Below are positions 27,237-37,395 of a stretch of 64,000 nt of DNA, one piece after another (position 1 is the first letter of the stretch; each line of letters starts with the position of its first letter). A program made the position numbers and the translations under genes. The notes beneath the pieces are model-generated. The model was given only the letters and a program-made list of their open reading frames with translations, did not search any database and was not told the origin of the DNA. Where the stretch lies: assembly GCA_041917975.1 (NCBI GenBank), contig JAYRWN010000283.1, positions 1 to 64,000 on the forward strand. Direction: 5' to 3'. The DNA is from JAYRWN01 sp041917975. GTDB lineage: Bacteria > Bacteroidota > Bacteroidia > Chitinophagales > Saprospiraceae.

Positions 27237-28316
27237 ATGGGAGGAAGTAACTTTGGCCAAATATTCAGGATCAGCACCTTTGGTGAATCGCATGGTCCCG
27301 CCATTGGGGTGGTCATTGATGGTTGCCCTGCAGGGTTATTTATTGATGTTGATTTTATTCAACACGAACTGGAAAGACGACGACCTGGCCAAAGTAAAAT
27401 CGTAACTCAAAGGCAAGAAAAAGATCAATTGGAAGTATTGTCCGGTGTATTTGAAGGTCGGTCTACCGGATCGCCGATCGGTCTACTCATTCGCAATGAA
27501 GATGCCCGCTCCCACGACTATAGCCATATTAAAGATGTCTTCCGACCCTCACACGCTGACTACACCTATCATGTAAAATTCGGGCATCGGGACTATCGTG
27601 GCGGTGGACGATCATCTGCCCGTGAGACAGCGGCCCGTGTGGCTGCCGGAGCAATAGCCAAATTATTTCTGCTCGCTCAGGGTATTAAGGTTAATGCTTA
27701 TGTCGAACAAGTAGGTAATGTGCGCATCGATAAGCCATATCACGAATTAGATTTTTCCTTAACTGAGACAAATGATGTGCGGTGTCCTGATGTCGAAAAG
27801 GCTAAAGCTATGGAGGATTTGATCAGGGAAGTTCGCAAAGACGGAGATACCATAGGTGGCATAGTGGCTGCAGTCATCAACGGATGCCCTCCCGGATTGG
27901 GAGAACCGGTATTTGATCGTTTACATGCGGATCTCGGTAAAGCCATGTTAAGTATAAACGCTTGTAAAGGATTTGAATATGGATCTGGATTTTCAGGTGT
28001 CACTTTACGGGGCTCCGAACATAATGATCCATTTTATAATCAGGAGGGTAAGATAATCACATCTACAAATCATTCTGGTGGTATTCAAGGTGGGATATCC
28101 AATGGGATGGATATCTATTTTCGCTGCGCTTTTAAACCCGTGGCAACAATCATCGCTCCACAACCTACGGTAGATGTTCAAGGTAATCCTGCTGTTGCCG
28201 AAGGACGAGGCAGGCATGATCCATGCGTTTTACCTCGTGCCATTCCGATTGTGGAAGCCATGGCCGCCCTCGTTTTGGCTGATCACCTGTTGAGACAACG
28301 AACCAATCGAATTTAG
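27237..28316 (+). CDS. aroC: Chorismate synthase
   Basis: The last shikimate step, EPSP to chorismate, using reduced FMN. It has 359 aa from the ATG at 27237, whose product begins MGGSNFGQIFRISTFGESHG, the standard family N-terminus; a TTG 33 bases upstream would put the promoter inside the gene. Signatures: GESHGPAIGVVIDGCPAG, GHRDYRGGGRSSARETAARV, GEPVFDRLHADLGKAMLSIN and GRHDPCVLPRAIPIVEAM. It stands alone among DNA-repair genes, without other aro genes. Confidence 0.98.
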   Translation: MGGSNFGQIFRISTFGESHGPAIGVVIDGCPAGLFIDVDFIQHELERRRPGQSKIVTQRQEKDQLEVLSGVFEGRSTGSPIGLLIRNEDARSHDYSHIKDVFRPSHADYTYHVKFGHRDYRGGGRSSARETAARVAAGAIAKLFLLAQGIKVNAYVEQVGNVRIDKPYHELDFSLTETNDVRCPDVEKAKAMEDLIREVRKDGDTIGGIVAAVINGCPPGLGEPVFDRLHADLGKAMLSINACKGFEYGSGFSGVTLRGSEHNDPFYNQEGKIITSTNHSGGIQGGISNGMDIYFRCAFKPVATIIAPQPTVDVQGNPAVAEGRGRHDPCVLPRAIPIVEAMAALVLADHLLRQRTNRI

Positions 28317-28323
28317 CTAAATT

Positions 28324-28809
28324 TTATTCCTCTTCCTCTCCTTCCGGCTGCAACACTGGGGTTATCATAGCCAGCGGAAGCCAGCGGCTTTCGTGTTTTG
28401 ATATCGAGAAAAAAGACATAAATCCTCCGGAAGCTTTACCCACCTGGGTGGCAAAACTGCGAAAACTTTTATATATACGGTAAGCATAATGCTGGTCAAT
28501 TTTAGGTAAGATGTGATTGACCTCGGCCAAATAAGCGCTGATTTGTTCGTTACGTACTTCAATATTGGAAGATAGGGACTCATGGTAATGTGAAAACCGC
28601 TCATCAAAATTAGTTTCCGCCAGTTCATAAAAACTACGTAAATGTTCATCAGAAGCATAAGTACGTATGTTAGCCACTTTGCGAGCCCAGTCCAACTCTT
28701 TGTCTTCAATTTTTCCATCGGCACCGGCTATCAACAAAGTTATAAGCGGTATAACATCGGTAAGCTGTTGAACTTCGGCCCCGTTAAGTGGAGCTAATTG
28801 TTTAATCAT
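28324..28809 (-). CDS. TerB-like helical protein
   Basis: 161 aa, all-helical, no signal peptide. Residues about 17-50 (DVIPLITLLIAGADGKIEDKELDWARKVA) match the TerB-fold pattern: a hydrophobic helix, then A-D-G-x-I-x-x-x-E, then another helix. Despite the name of the fold, nothing around it suggests tellurite resistance, and the biochemical role is unknown. A Glu-rich C-terminal tail ends the protein. It is convergent with aroC (7 bases apart) and divergent from mutS. Confidence 0.78.
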   Translation of the reverse strand: MIKQLAPLNGAEVQQLTDVIPLITLLIAGADGKIEDKELDWARKVANIRTYASDEHLRSFYELAETNFDERFSHYHESLSSNIEVRNEQISAYLAEVNHILPKIDQHYAYRIYKSFRSFATQVGKASGGFMSFFSISKHESRWLPLAMITPVLQPEGEEEE

Positions 28810-28918
28810 ATAAAATTGTATTGAAATGACGTCGCAAAAATAAACATTTGGATCACGCTTTCAAGCGTATAATGAGATTATATAGATTTAAAAGGGATAT
28901 ATATCTATTTTTTTCATG

Positions 28919-28926
28919 TAATTTTG
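28919..28926 (+). promoter_or_regulatory. -7 box 4 bases before the mutS start codon
   Basis: TAATTTTG matches TAnnTTTG and is separated from the mutS ATG (28931) by GGTC only. If used, the transcript would be leaderless or nearly so. Confidence 0.5.
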
Positions 28927-28930
28927 GGTC

Positions 28931-31567
28931 ATGGCAGAGCAATCGGTGGATCAACACCTGGTGACCGAGGGAAAAATTACCCCACTCATGAACCAGTATG
29001 CCCAAATTAAGGGCCAATATCCGGACGCCATATTATTATTTCGGGTGGGTGATTTTTATGAAACTTTTGGAGAAGATGCCATTAAAAGCTCCCAAATATT
29101 AGGTATCGTCCTCACCAGCAGGAACAACGGTGGCAGTGACATAGAACTTGCGGGATTTCCTTATCACTCGTTGGATGTATATCTTCCCAAATTGGTTAAG
29201 GCTGGCTACCGCGTAGCAGTTTGTGAACAGCTGGAACAACCATCCAAACAGAAAAAAATTGTCAAAAGAGGTGTTACTGAGATGGTTACCCCAGGTATAG
29301 CTCTTGACGATAATATCCTTAACATTAAGGAAAACAATTTTCTGGCTGCCATATATTGGGGTGAAAAAACTAATTTCTCTGCTGCATTTTTAGACATTTC
29401 GACCGGCGAGTTTATTGTAGTTGAAGGAAGCCAGACCTACATACAGAAAATACTCCAAAACTTTAATCCTGCGGAAGTATTGGTTCCTAAACAAAAACAA
29501 GTTCAATTTCAGCGCATTTTTGGAGCACAATGGTATACGTTTCTCATGGATGATTGGATATTCACCCATGATTACGGCCGGGAGAAGTTATTAAAACACT
29601 TTGAAGTAAATACCCTGAAAGGCTTTGGCATCGAAGATTTATCCGGAGGCCAAATAGCAGGAGGTGCGATCATGCATTACCTCTTAAATACAGAAAATAA
29701 ACAGCTGCAACATATCCGCAGCATTCGGCGCTGGCACGAAGAGGAGTATCTGTGGTTAGATCGTTTTACCGTACGGAATCTGGAGTTGCTGCGGAGCTAT
29801 CAGGAGGGTGGCGTACCTCTTATAGATATTCTTGATCAAACCATCAGCCCGATGGGTGCTCGCTTAATTCGACAATGGTTAATATTCCCTCTGCGTTCAA
29901 GTAAAGGCATCCAGTCGAGGTTATTGCAGACAGAATATCTCTATCAGCACAAGGAAGAACGACTGAAACTTGAACAAAATCTACGACTCATTGGGGATCT
30001 GGAACGATTGGTATCCAAAATTTCCGTCGGCAAGGCCAATCCCCGAGATATCCAACAACTTCGCAAAGCATTAGTGGTCATTGAACCGATAAAGACTGAA
30101 CTAGCCTCTACAGGCATTGATGCTTTCCAGAGGATGAGTGAAGCCATACAACTATGTATTTCGATCCGGGAAAAAATTAAGGTTACCATTCAAACCGATC
30201 CACCAGTAAGCATCGCGAAAGGTGAAGTGATCGCGGAAGGGGTAAATGTAGATTTGGATGATTTGCGCCATGTGATCCGCCATAGCAAGGACTTACTGCT
30301 GACTATTCAACAAAATGAGATAAAGCGCACTGGTATCCCTAATCTGAAAATTGGTTTCAATAATGTATTTGGTTACTATTTGGAAGTGACCAATAAATAT
30401 AAAGATGTCCAAAGTATACCGTCGGATTGGATACGTAAACAAACCTTGACTAACGGCGAACGGTATATTTCCGAAGAACTGAAAAAACTGGAAGAACGGA
30501 TACTGGGCGCTGAAGAAAAAATCCAGACATTGGAAGAATCCATCTTTTTGGAACTGGTGCAAGAAATCATGGAATTCGTAGTACCCATCCAACATAATGC
30601 AAGGTTAATGGCTAAACTGGATTGTCTATGTTCGTTTGCGCAAATAGCCGAAAAAAATAGATATGTTAAGCCTATTTTAGATGAAAGCACGGTTATTGAA
30701 ATAAGGGATGGCCGCCATCCGGTGATCGAAAAACAATTACCTCTTGGCGAAGCCTATGTCCCAAATGATGTCTATCTGGACAATGAACGACAACAAATAT
30801 TGATGATTACCGGACCAAATATGTCCGGAAAATCAGCGGTATTAAGACAGACGGCGATCATCTGTATCCTGGCTCAAATGGGAAGTTTTGTGCCGGCTAC
30901 CTATGCCCGCATAGGTATTCTGGATAGAATATATACCCGGGTAGGTGCTTCAGACAACATCAGTTCAGGAGAATCTACATTTATGGTGGAAATGAATGAG
31001 ACGGCCAATATCTTAAATAACATTTCGGATCGCAGTTTAGTATTATTGGACGAGATAGGCCGAGGAACCAGCACCTATGATGGTGTTTCTATTGCCTGGA
31101 GTATTGCAGAATACCTACATGAAAATACATACGCCAGGCCAAAAACTTTATTTGCCACGCATTACCATGAATTAAACGAGCTGGCCGCACAGTTTAGTCG
31201 CATTAAGAATTATAATGTTGCGATTAAAGAAATTGGCACTAAAATAATATTCTTGCGTAAATTGGTTGAAGGGGGCAGCAGTCATAGTTTTGGGATTCAT
31301 GTAGCTAAAATGGCCGGTATGCCGTCGACTATCGTTGAACGCGCCCAGGACATCCTGCATTGGCTGGAAACCCAACGCACACCGGACCATAAAGAAAAGG
31401 CAACCATTCCCAGTCCACGCGAACCACTTCAACTAAGTATTTTTGATTTGCCGGATGACGAATTACAAGAATTAAAAAAGGCCCTGATGGACCTGGATAT
31501 TTCGCGCATGACCCCTATTGAATGCATGCTTAAATTGGTAGAATGGCAAAAGAAATTTAATGCTTAA
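28931..31567 (+). CDS. mutS: DNA mismatch repair protein MutS
   Basis: 878 aa, normal length. The N-terminal mismatch-recognition motif is intact: GDFYETFGEDA, with the stacking Phe42 and Glu44. The ATPase has TGPNMSGKSAVLRQ (about 628-641), LVLLDEIGRGTSTYDG and FATHYHEL, and the protein ends in an MutS C-terminal helical region. It recognises mispairs and recruits MutL; no mutL is in the window. The start codon lies 4 bases after a -7 box. Confidence 0.98.
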   Translation: MAEQSVDQHLVTEGKITPLMNQYAQIKGQYPDAILLFRVGDFYETFGEDAIKSSQILGIVLTSRNNGGSDIELAGFPYHSLDVYLPKLVKAGYRVAVCEQLEQPSKQKKIVKRGVTEMVTPGIALDDNILNIKENNFLAAIYWGEKTNFSAAFLDISTGEFIVVEGSQTYIQKILQNFNPAEVLVPKQKQVQFQRIFGAQWYTFLMDDWIFTHDYGREKLLKHFEVNTLKGFGIEDLSGGQIAGGAIMHYLLNTENKQLQHIRSIRRWHEEEYLWLDRFTVRNLELLRSYQEGGVPLIDILDQTISPMGARLIRQWLIFPLRSSKGIQSRLLQTEYLYQHKEERLKLEQNLRLIGDLERLVSKISVGKANPRDIQQLRKALVVIEPIKTELASTGIDAFQRMSEAIQLCISIREKIKVTIQTDPPVSIAKGEVIAEGVNVDLDDLRHVIRHSKDLLLTIQQNEIKRTGIPNLKIGFNNVFGYYLEVTNKYKDVQSIPSDWIRKQTLTNGERYISEELKKLEERILGAEEKIQTLEESIFLELVQEIMEFVVPIQHNARLMAKLDCLCSFAQIAEKNRYVKPILDESTVIEIRDGRHPVIEKQLPLGEAYVPNDVYLDNERQQILMITGPNMSGKSAVLRQTAIICILAQMGSFVPATYARIGILDRIYTRVGASDNISSGESTFMVEMNETANILNNISDRSLVLLDEIGRGTSTYDGVSIAWSIAEYLHENTYARPKTLFATHYHELNELAAQFSRIKNYNVAIKEIGTKIIFLRKLVEGGSSHSFGIHVAKMAGMPSTIVERAQDILHWLETQRTPDHKEKATIPSPREPLQLSIFDLPDDELQELKKALMDLDISRMTPIECMLKLVEWQKKFNA

Positions 31568-31597
31568 CTTGACCCACGTTATTAAAATTTCCAGCGT

Positions 31598-34500
31598 ATG
31601 TTACGTTTTATTTTATTTAGCCTAACCCTAGGCTCAGCCATGTTGGTTTTTGCGCAACCCAAACCGGCTGACACTAAGCCCGATGAGAGTATCAATGAAC
31701 TTTACGGTGGCTTAAAATGGAGAAATATTGGCCCATTTCGAGGGGGAAGATCGGTGGCAGCTACCGGAGTAATTGGTCAACCTCAGGTCTATTATTTTGG
31801 CAGTACCGGAGGTGGAATCTGGAAAACCAGCGACGCTGGGATTACCTGGAATAATATATCAGATGGACAGCTAAAAACCGGATCAATTGGGGCCATCGAA
31901 GTAGCTCCTGACGACCCCAATGTCATTTATGTTGGAACGGGTGAGCATGCAGTTCGTGGAGTGATGACTTCTCCAGGTGACGGCATGTACCGAAGCATTG
32001 ACGCCGGGGAAACCTGGCATTATCTAGGGCTGCCTAACAGCCGGCATATCTCTGAAATAGTGATTCATCCTAAGAACCCTGATCTGGTATGGGTAGCTGT
32101 ACAAGGCGCGGTGCATGGACCCAGTCAGGATCGCGGTATTTATAAAAGTGAAGATGGGGGAAAAACATGGCGCAAAACACTTTATGTGGATGAAAATACC
32201 GGAGCAAGTGATCTAACGATGCACCCCAATAATCCGCGAATTTTAGTGGCATGCATGTGGGATCACCGCCGAACGCCCTGGCAAGTACGCAGTGGTGGAA
32301 CGGGATCAGGGATCTACCAATCACAAGATGGGGGGGAAACCTGGAAAAAACTGACAGATGGACTCCCGACAAAAATGGGGAAAGCTGCCGTGGATTACTC
32401 ACCAGCGGAACCAAAACGCCTTTATGCTAACATTGAAGCAGAAATGGGTGGTGTGTATCGCTCGGATGACGGTGGGAAGAGCTGGACACAAACCTGCAAA
32501 GACCGTGTCACCATAGCTCGTGCCTGGTATTATATAGAAATATTTGCGGATCCGCTGGATCCTGAAACCGTGTATGTACTAAATGCACCAATGTTAAAAT
32601 CCATTGACGGTGGAAAAACTTTTACATCTGTGCCCAATCCCCATGGTGATCAGCATGATCTTTGGATTAATCCCTCGGATGCAAAAAACATGATTTTGGC
32701 CAATGATGGAGGCGCTTGCGTATCTTTTAATGGAGGTAAGTCGTGGTCTTCCCAACAAAATCAACCCACTGCTCAGTTTTATCGGGTAATAACCGATCAG
32801 CAATGGCCATATTATGTGTACGGCGGACAGCAAGACAATACCTCCGTAGCCATCGTAAGCCGAACAAACCGAGGAGGAATAGATTGGAAGGATTGGTTTG
32901 TCGGCCCTGGCTGTGAATGTGCCTTCGTGGCTTTTGATCAGCCCGCTCAACCAAAGGTGCTTTATGGGGGTTGCTACCAGGGTATAATTGGAGCCTATTA
33001 TCATGCCACTCAAAGCGAAAAAGATATTATGGCTTACCCAACAGTGGGTTTAGCAGAAATACCTAGCCAGAAAAAGTACCGTTTCAACTGGAATGCTCCC
33101 ATCGTCGGATCGCCCCAAAGCCCCGGCACCATTTACCACGGTGCTAATGTCGTCCTGCAGTCCAAAGATGGTGGTTTAACCTGGAAAGAAATCAGTGCAG
33201 ACTTAACACGTGATGAAAAAAGTAAACAAGTGGATGGTGGTGCTCCTTATACGAATGAAGGAGCTGGTGGAGAGATTTATAATACGCTCAGTTACTTAGC
33301 CTGTTCTCCGCATGCTTATGGGCATTTGTGGGCAGGAAGTGACGATGGACGCCTTCATTTTACGTCAAATGACGGTCAAAACTGGACGGAAGTTTCACCG
33401 AAAGGGATGCCGGAAGCTCTCATCAATTCCATAGAAATATCCCCCCATCAAGCCCAGAAAGTTATCGTTGCTGTTAACACTTATAAATATGATGACCTGT
33501 CGCCCATGATTTATCTAACCGAAAATCAAGGCAAATCCTGGCAAAAAGTAGTCAACGGCATCCCCAATGATGTCTATGTGCGAGTTGTTCGTGAGGATCC
33601 TAAAATAGAAGGCCTTTTATATGCCGGTACCGAACGTGGTTTATATATCTCATTCAATAATGGGCAAAATTGGTCTTTGTTCCAGCTTAATCTGCCCGTT
33701 TGCCCCATTACCGACATTACCTTCCGCAATAACGATATGATAGTATCAACTTCCGGACGTTCGTTCTGGATTCTCGATGATCTGAGTCCAGTTCAACAAA
33801 TAAAAAGTGGTGGTTCTACTCAAATCCACATAGTTAATGGTCAAGCGGCCATACGCATGGAAATGGGCCAAAGTACCCAGCCGGGTGTTGGCCAAAATCC
33901 TTTGAATGGGATGATGATCGATTATTTTTTGCCTCAAAAGATGGATTCTGTAGAAGTAAAACTTAACATCTTTGATTCCCAAGGCAGTTTAGTACGCAGT
34001 TATTCCTCCAAAAAAGACAGCACCTATCAACGTTACGATGGTGGACCTGCTGCCGAACCTAATATTCCGGTAAAAAAGGGTTTAAATCGGTTTAGTTGGG
34101 ACTTGCGTCGTGAACCCATGCCGGGCATTAATAAAATATTTATATATGGAGATTACCGTGGGACATTGGTACCACCCGGTAAGTATACCGTAGAGATTGA
34201 AGAAGGTTCCCGTAAAGTCAGACAAATTTTAGAGTTAAAAGCAGATCCGCGAACCGCTGCTTCACCAGCAAGTTTTGTTGAACAAGATGCAGCGCAGCGC
34301 AAAATTGACGAATACATTCACACCCTCCAAAATGCCGTCGTTCAGGTACAGGACCTGAGAGCTCAACTCCAAAACCTGGAAACAGCTTTACTCAAACTTC
34401 CCGACCAGGGAAAGCTGAACGGTGAAGTTGGAGAGTTGATCACTAAACTGACTTCCTGGGAAAACGAAGTGATCCAACCCAAACAAAAGACTTTCCAGGA

Positions 34501-34738
34501 TGTCATCAATTTTCCTAATCGGCTTATTTCTGATTTCATGGATCTTAGAAGCCGGATGGATGTGTATTTTCCAGCTCTGACACAAGGTATAAAATCACGC
34601 CTGGAAGATTTGGAAAAAGCCTGGTCTATTCTGGAATTAAAACGGCAAGAATTAATTAATAACGATTTAGAAAAAATTAATCAAAACATTAAAAGTCAAA
34701 ACTTGCCTGCATTATTGTTACCGCGTTCAAAATCCTAG
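31598..34738 (+). CDS. Large secreted beta-propeller protein (VPS10/sortilin-like, BNR/Asp-box repeats)
   Basis: 1046 aa. A signal peptide (about 1-20, ending VFAQP) is followed by two beta-propeller regions built from Asp-box repeats: GGIWKTSDAGITW, GMYRSIDAGETW, GIYKSEDGGKTW, GIYQSQDGGETW, GVYRSDDGGKSW, then QSKDGGLTW and LTENQGKSW. A beta-sandwich (about 750-880) and a C-terminal helical region (about 890-1030) rich in Leu and Gln end the protein. Such proteins are widespread in Bacteroidota and often annotated as glycosyl hydrolases, but no sialidase catalytic residues are evident. It may bind or process surface polymers or peptides; function unproven. It follows mutS by 30 bases. Confidence 0.88.
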   Translation: MLRFILFSLTLGSAMLVFAQPKPADTKPDESINELYGGLKWRNIGPFRGGRSVAATGVIGQPQVYYFGSTGGGIWKTSDAGITWNNISDGQLKTGSIGAIEVAPDDPNVIYVGTGEHAVRGVMTSPGDGMYRSIDAGETWHYLGLPNSRHISEIVIHPKNPDLVWVAVQGAVHGPSQDRGIYKSEDGGKTWRKTLYVDENTGASDLTMHPNNPRILVACMWDHRRTPWQVRSGGTGSGIYQSQDGGETWKKLTDGLPTKMGKAAVDYSPAEPKRLYANIEAEMGGVYRSDDGGKSWTQTCKDRVTIARAWYYIEIFADPLDPETVYVLNAPMLKSIDGGKTFTSVPNPHGDQHDLWINPSDAKNMILANDGGACVSFNGGKSWSSQQNQPTAQFYRVITDQQWPYYVYGGQQDNTSVAIVSRTNRGGIDWKDWFVGPGCECAFVAFDQPAQPKVLYGGCYQGIIGAYYHATQSEKDIMAYPTVGLAEIPSQKKYRFNWNAPIVGSPQSPGTIYHGANVVLQSKDGGLTWKEISADLTRDEKSKQVDGGAPYTNEGAGGEIYNTLSYLACSPHAYGHLWAGSDDGRLHFTSNDGQNWTEVSPKGMPEALINSIEISPHQAQKVIVAVNTYKYDDLSPMIYLTENQGKSWQKVVNGIPNDVYVRVVREDPKIEGLLYAGTERGLYISFNNGQNWSLFQLNLPVCPITDITFRNNDMIVSTSGRSFWILDDLSPVQQIKSGGSTQIHIVNGQAAIRMEMGQSTQPGVGQNPLNGMMIDYFLPQKMDSVEVKLNIFDSQGSLVRSYSSKKDSTYQRYDGGPAAEPNIPVKKGLNRFSWDLRREPMPGINKIFIYGDYRGTLVPPGKYTVEIEEGSRKVRQILELKADPRTAASPASFVEQDAAQRKIDEYIHTLQNAVVQVQDLRAQLQNLETALLKLPDQGKLNGEVGELITKLTSWENEVIQPKQKTFQDVINFPNRLISDFMDLRSRMDVYFPALTQGIKSRLEDLEKAWSILELKRQELINNDLEKINQNIKSQNLPALLLPRSKS

Positions 34739-34755
34739 GTTATCTTTAAACAAGG

Positions 34756-36300
34756 CTATTGGATTATTCTCGGGACACCATGAATGATTCTAACCCGGTG
34801 TCCGATATATTCCTCAAGGTGAGCTTCGTCAATGTGTGGCACATATCGCCATTCAGCGAGGACTTCAGTTGTTCTTACTGTCAACATTAAGTAACCGTGA
34901 TCGTGTAAATTGAGGTATTTAAGGTGAGGGTTATATAGGTCATCTTTTAATTTTGATTCAACCCATAGTGTAGAATCCAGACCTATTCGTTCATCGGAGT
35001 TAGCGGAGGTAATACTTGGAGTACCTAATTCTACCGCTATACTTCGGTGATTCTGACGATAATCCTCTACAGTGAGAGGGACTTCAAATGCCCAGGAGCT
35101 ATGAGTATCTCCGGACAAAAACACGACATTATTCAGGTGGTGTCCGTAAATATAATTAAGTACAGAGCTTCTTTCTGACCCATAACCATCCCAGGCATCC
35201 ACATTTGGTTTACGCCCAACCTGGCTTTGGATTACCGGAGAAAAAATGACCTGATTTCCGATTAAAGACCACTGACAAGCTGTAGTGGTTAATTGGGCGA
35301 AAAGCCATTCCTTTTGAGTTTCGCCAAGCAGTATTGGCGTATTCCCTTCTGGTTGAGGCTCTGCTACTCCTGGCGCAGAACGCGCTTCCAGCCGTTCATC
35401 CAACATAATCCATTGAGCCAACGAGCCATATTTTATTGTCCGATAAAGTTTTTTTGGAACAGTTTCTCTAACCGGGAGCCATTCGTAGAAGGCCTTTTGG
35501 GCCGCGTTTCTCCTTTCCAAATATATACCTTCGTCTTTCTGATGATTTTCTGCACCGCTTACATAGGCATTATTAGCTATTTCATGATCATCCCAAATGT
35601 TGATAAATGGTATCAGTTGGTGTAACCGCGACAGATCATTGTCCAAACGGTATTGAGCATAACGGGTCCGATAATCTTGGATAGTGATCAGTTCCTTTGG
35701 CGGCTGATGTTTTCGGGACAAATTTTTATTACCATATTTTCCAGGTTCATACTCGTAGATATAATCACCCAGATGAATCACAGCATCCAGATTATCCTGT
35801 TCGGCGATACGAGCAAAACCATTAAAATATCCGGCCTCATAATTATTACAACTGACGACAGCGAATTTTAACTGTTGGGCTTCTGAGGTGGGAGTTGTCT
35901 TAGTCCGTCCTGTTACCGAGGAAACGCCCTGGTAGGTAAACTGGAAATAATAATCCGTATGAGGTTGCAAGTTCTGCGCAATTGGTTTAACGGTATAATC
36001 CCGGTCAGGAGATGTATTCACCATACCCGAATCTACCACCTGTCTTAAGTCTTCAAATGGCGATATACGCCAGAATACTTTGATGTTTTTAGGCCTCCCC
36101 TCCGGAGTAACCCGGGTCCATAAAACCACACTCTGTGGGTCAGGATCGCCGGAAGCAACGCCGAAATAAAATGGTTTAAGAGCAGGGTTAAGCAGGGGAA
36201 TTAACCCTTCATGTATTGGAATTTCTTTGGTGTTAAATAACTCCTTAACCCCACAGGAGAAGTGAAAAAATATGAAAAAATACATGGCGTTTCTCAACAT
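34756..36300 (-). CDS. phoD: PhoD-family metallophosphatase lipoprotein
   Basis: 514 aa. A short lipoprotein-like signal (MYFFIFFHFSC) is followed by an N-terminal Ig-like domain (FGVASGDPDPQSVVLWTRVTP) characteristic of PhoD, then the metal-binding phosphodiesterase domain: AVVSCNNYEAGYFN, IHLGDYIYEYEPG, WDDHEIANN and LSGDTHSSWAFEV. Members hydrolyse phosphodiesters and monoesters with Ca and Fe. PhoD is usually Tat-exported; no twin Arg is seen here, and lipidation through Sec fits better. It overlaps nothing and converges with the propeller gene. Confidence 0.93.
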   Translation of the reverse strand: MLRNAMYFFIFFHFSCGVKELFNTKEIPIHEGLIPLLNPALKPFYFGVASGDPDPQSVVLWTRVTPEGRPKNIKVFWRISPFEDLRQVVDSGMVNTSPDRDYTVKPIAQNLQPHTDYYFQFTYQGVSSVTGRTKTTPTSEAQQLKFAVVSCNNYEAGYFNGFARIAEQDNLDAVIHLGDYIYEYEPGKYGNKNLSRKHQPPKELITIQDYRTRYAQYRLDNDLSRLHQLIPFINIWDDHEIANNAYVSGAENHQKDEGIYLERRNAAQKAFYEWLPVRETVPKKLYRTIKYGSLAQWIMLDERLEARSAPGVAEPQPEGNTPILLGETQKEWLFAQLTTTACQWSLIGNQVIFSPVIQSQVGRKPNVDAWDGYGSERSSVLNYIYGHHLNNVVFLSGDTHSSWAFEVPLTVEDYRQNHRSIAVELGTPSITSANSDERIGLDSTLWVESKLKDDLYNPHLKYLNLHDHGYLMLTVRTTEVLAEWRYVPHIDEAHLEEYIGHRVRIIHGVPRIIQ

Positions 36301-36353
36301 GCAATTTATAACTTATTTTACCACACCAATATTACTTAAATGCTTATAACCTT

Positions 36354-37115
36354 ATGAATATTATGACAAAGATTTATCAACTTAAACATTTTCTAGTATG
36401 GATTATTATTGTTTTCAACGCCACTCACAGCGATGCGCAAACGATGAAACCCGAAGACACTGAAGTCTGGCATCCTGAACCCAAACTAGTCACCCCCGGT
36501 AAAAATAACTTACCTCCCTCGGATGCCATCGTATTGTTTGATGGGACGAATCTTAATGAATGGAGGAGTGTCAAAGATGGCTCGGCTCCAAAATGGACTA
36601 TTGCGCAAGGCGCTTTTACTGTAACCAAAGGAGCAGGGACTATTGAAACGAAACGACTTTTTGGTGATTGCCAGTTGCATTTGGAGTGGAAATCCCCTGT
36701 GGATACGACTGGTTTTCGCGGTCAGGATCGGGGTAACAGTGGTGTATTTTTAGCCAGCCGCTATGAAATACAAATACTAGACTCTTACGGTAATCGCACG
36801 TATTCTAACGGTCAAGCCGGTTCAGTATATAAACAACATATTCCTTTGGTAAATGCATGCCTACCCGCTGGAGAATGGCAGACTTATGATATTTTTTATA
36901 CAGCTCCAAAATTTAATGCTACAGGACAAGTCCTGACGCCGGCCTACGTTTCGGTAATTCATAACGGAATTTTGATACAGAATCATGTGGAAATCAAAGG
37001 CACGATCCGCTACATTGGCTTACCCAGCTATGAGAACCATGGTAAAGCTCCTATCCAATTACAAGACCATGATCACCCGGTCTCGTTTCGCAATGTCTGG
37101 ATAAGGGAGTTGTAG
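36354..37115 (+). CDS. Secreted DUF1080 (3-keto-disaccharide hydrolase-like) protein
   Basis: 253 aa. A signal peptide (about 1-29) ends SDAQ. The DUF1080 domain, a concanavalin-like beta jelly roll, spans about 55-253: IVLFDGTNLNEWRS near the start, DCQLHLEWKSP, GNSGVFLASRYEIQILDSYG, EWQTYDIFYTAPKF and the end FRNVWIREL. The family includes 3-keto-glycoside hydrolases and putative carbohydrate-binding proteins, exported to the periplasm. M4 (36363) is an equally good start. A terminator follows, so it is probably a single-gene transcript. Confidence 0.93.
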   Translation: MNIMTKIYQLKHFLVWIIIVFNATHSDAQTMKPEDTEVWHPEPKLVTPGKNNLPPSDAIVLFDGTNLNEWRSVKDGSAPKWTIAQGAFTVTKGAGTIETKRLFGDCQLHLEWKSPVDTTGFRGQDRGNSGVFLASRYEIQILDSYGNRTYSNGQAGSVYKQHIPLVNACLPAGEWQTYDIFYTAPKFNATGQVLTPAYVSVIHNGILIQNHVEIKGTIRYIGLPSYENHGKAPIQLQDHDHPVSFRNVWIREL

Positions 37116-37126
37116 CACATAACAAA

Positions 37127-37164
37127 ACGACCCGAAATCTGCAATAATTCTGATTCCGGGTCGT
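37127..37164 (+). terminator. Terminator hairpin after the DUF1080 gene
   Basis: ACGACCCGAAATC (37127-37139) pairs with GATTCCGGGTCGT (37152-37164), 12 of 13 positions, and is followed by GCATTTTT. The spacing of 11 bases after the stop codon fits an intrinsic terminator. Confidence 0.82.
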
Positions 37165-37395
37165 GCATTTTTGGTCAAACTAACTCACTTCTTTTGGTGT
37201 TGGTTCATACCATTTTGGTACATGCCAATTTCATTTTCTTGGTTGATTTGATGGCATAATGGGTAATAACCAAAACATAAGCAAGCATAGAAAGACCGTT
37301 GTATCAGCAGACTTTTTGGGGACAAAATTTTAGATTGTTTGTGCCGCTCGGGAAACATTGGAGCAACTTGTGTGCCAATTATTATAATTAACAAT

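Noticed and set aside
28324..28809. Tellurite-resistance gene
   Set aside because: Only the TerB fold pattern is seen; no other ter genes, and neighbours are housekeeping.
32594..33013. 139-aa minus-strand ORF
   Set aside because: It lies fully inside the beta-propeller gene and shows no domain; a shadow frame.
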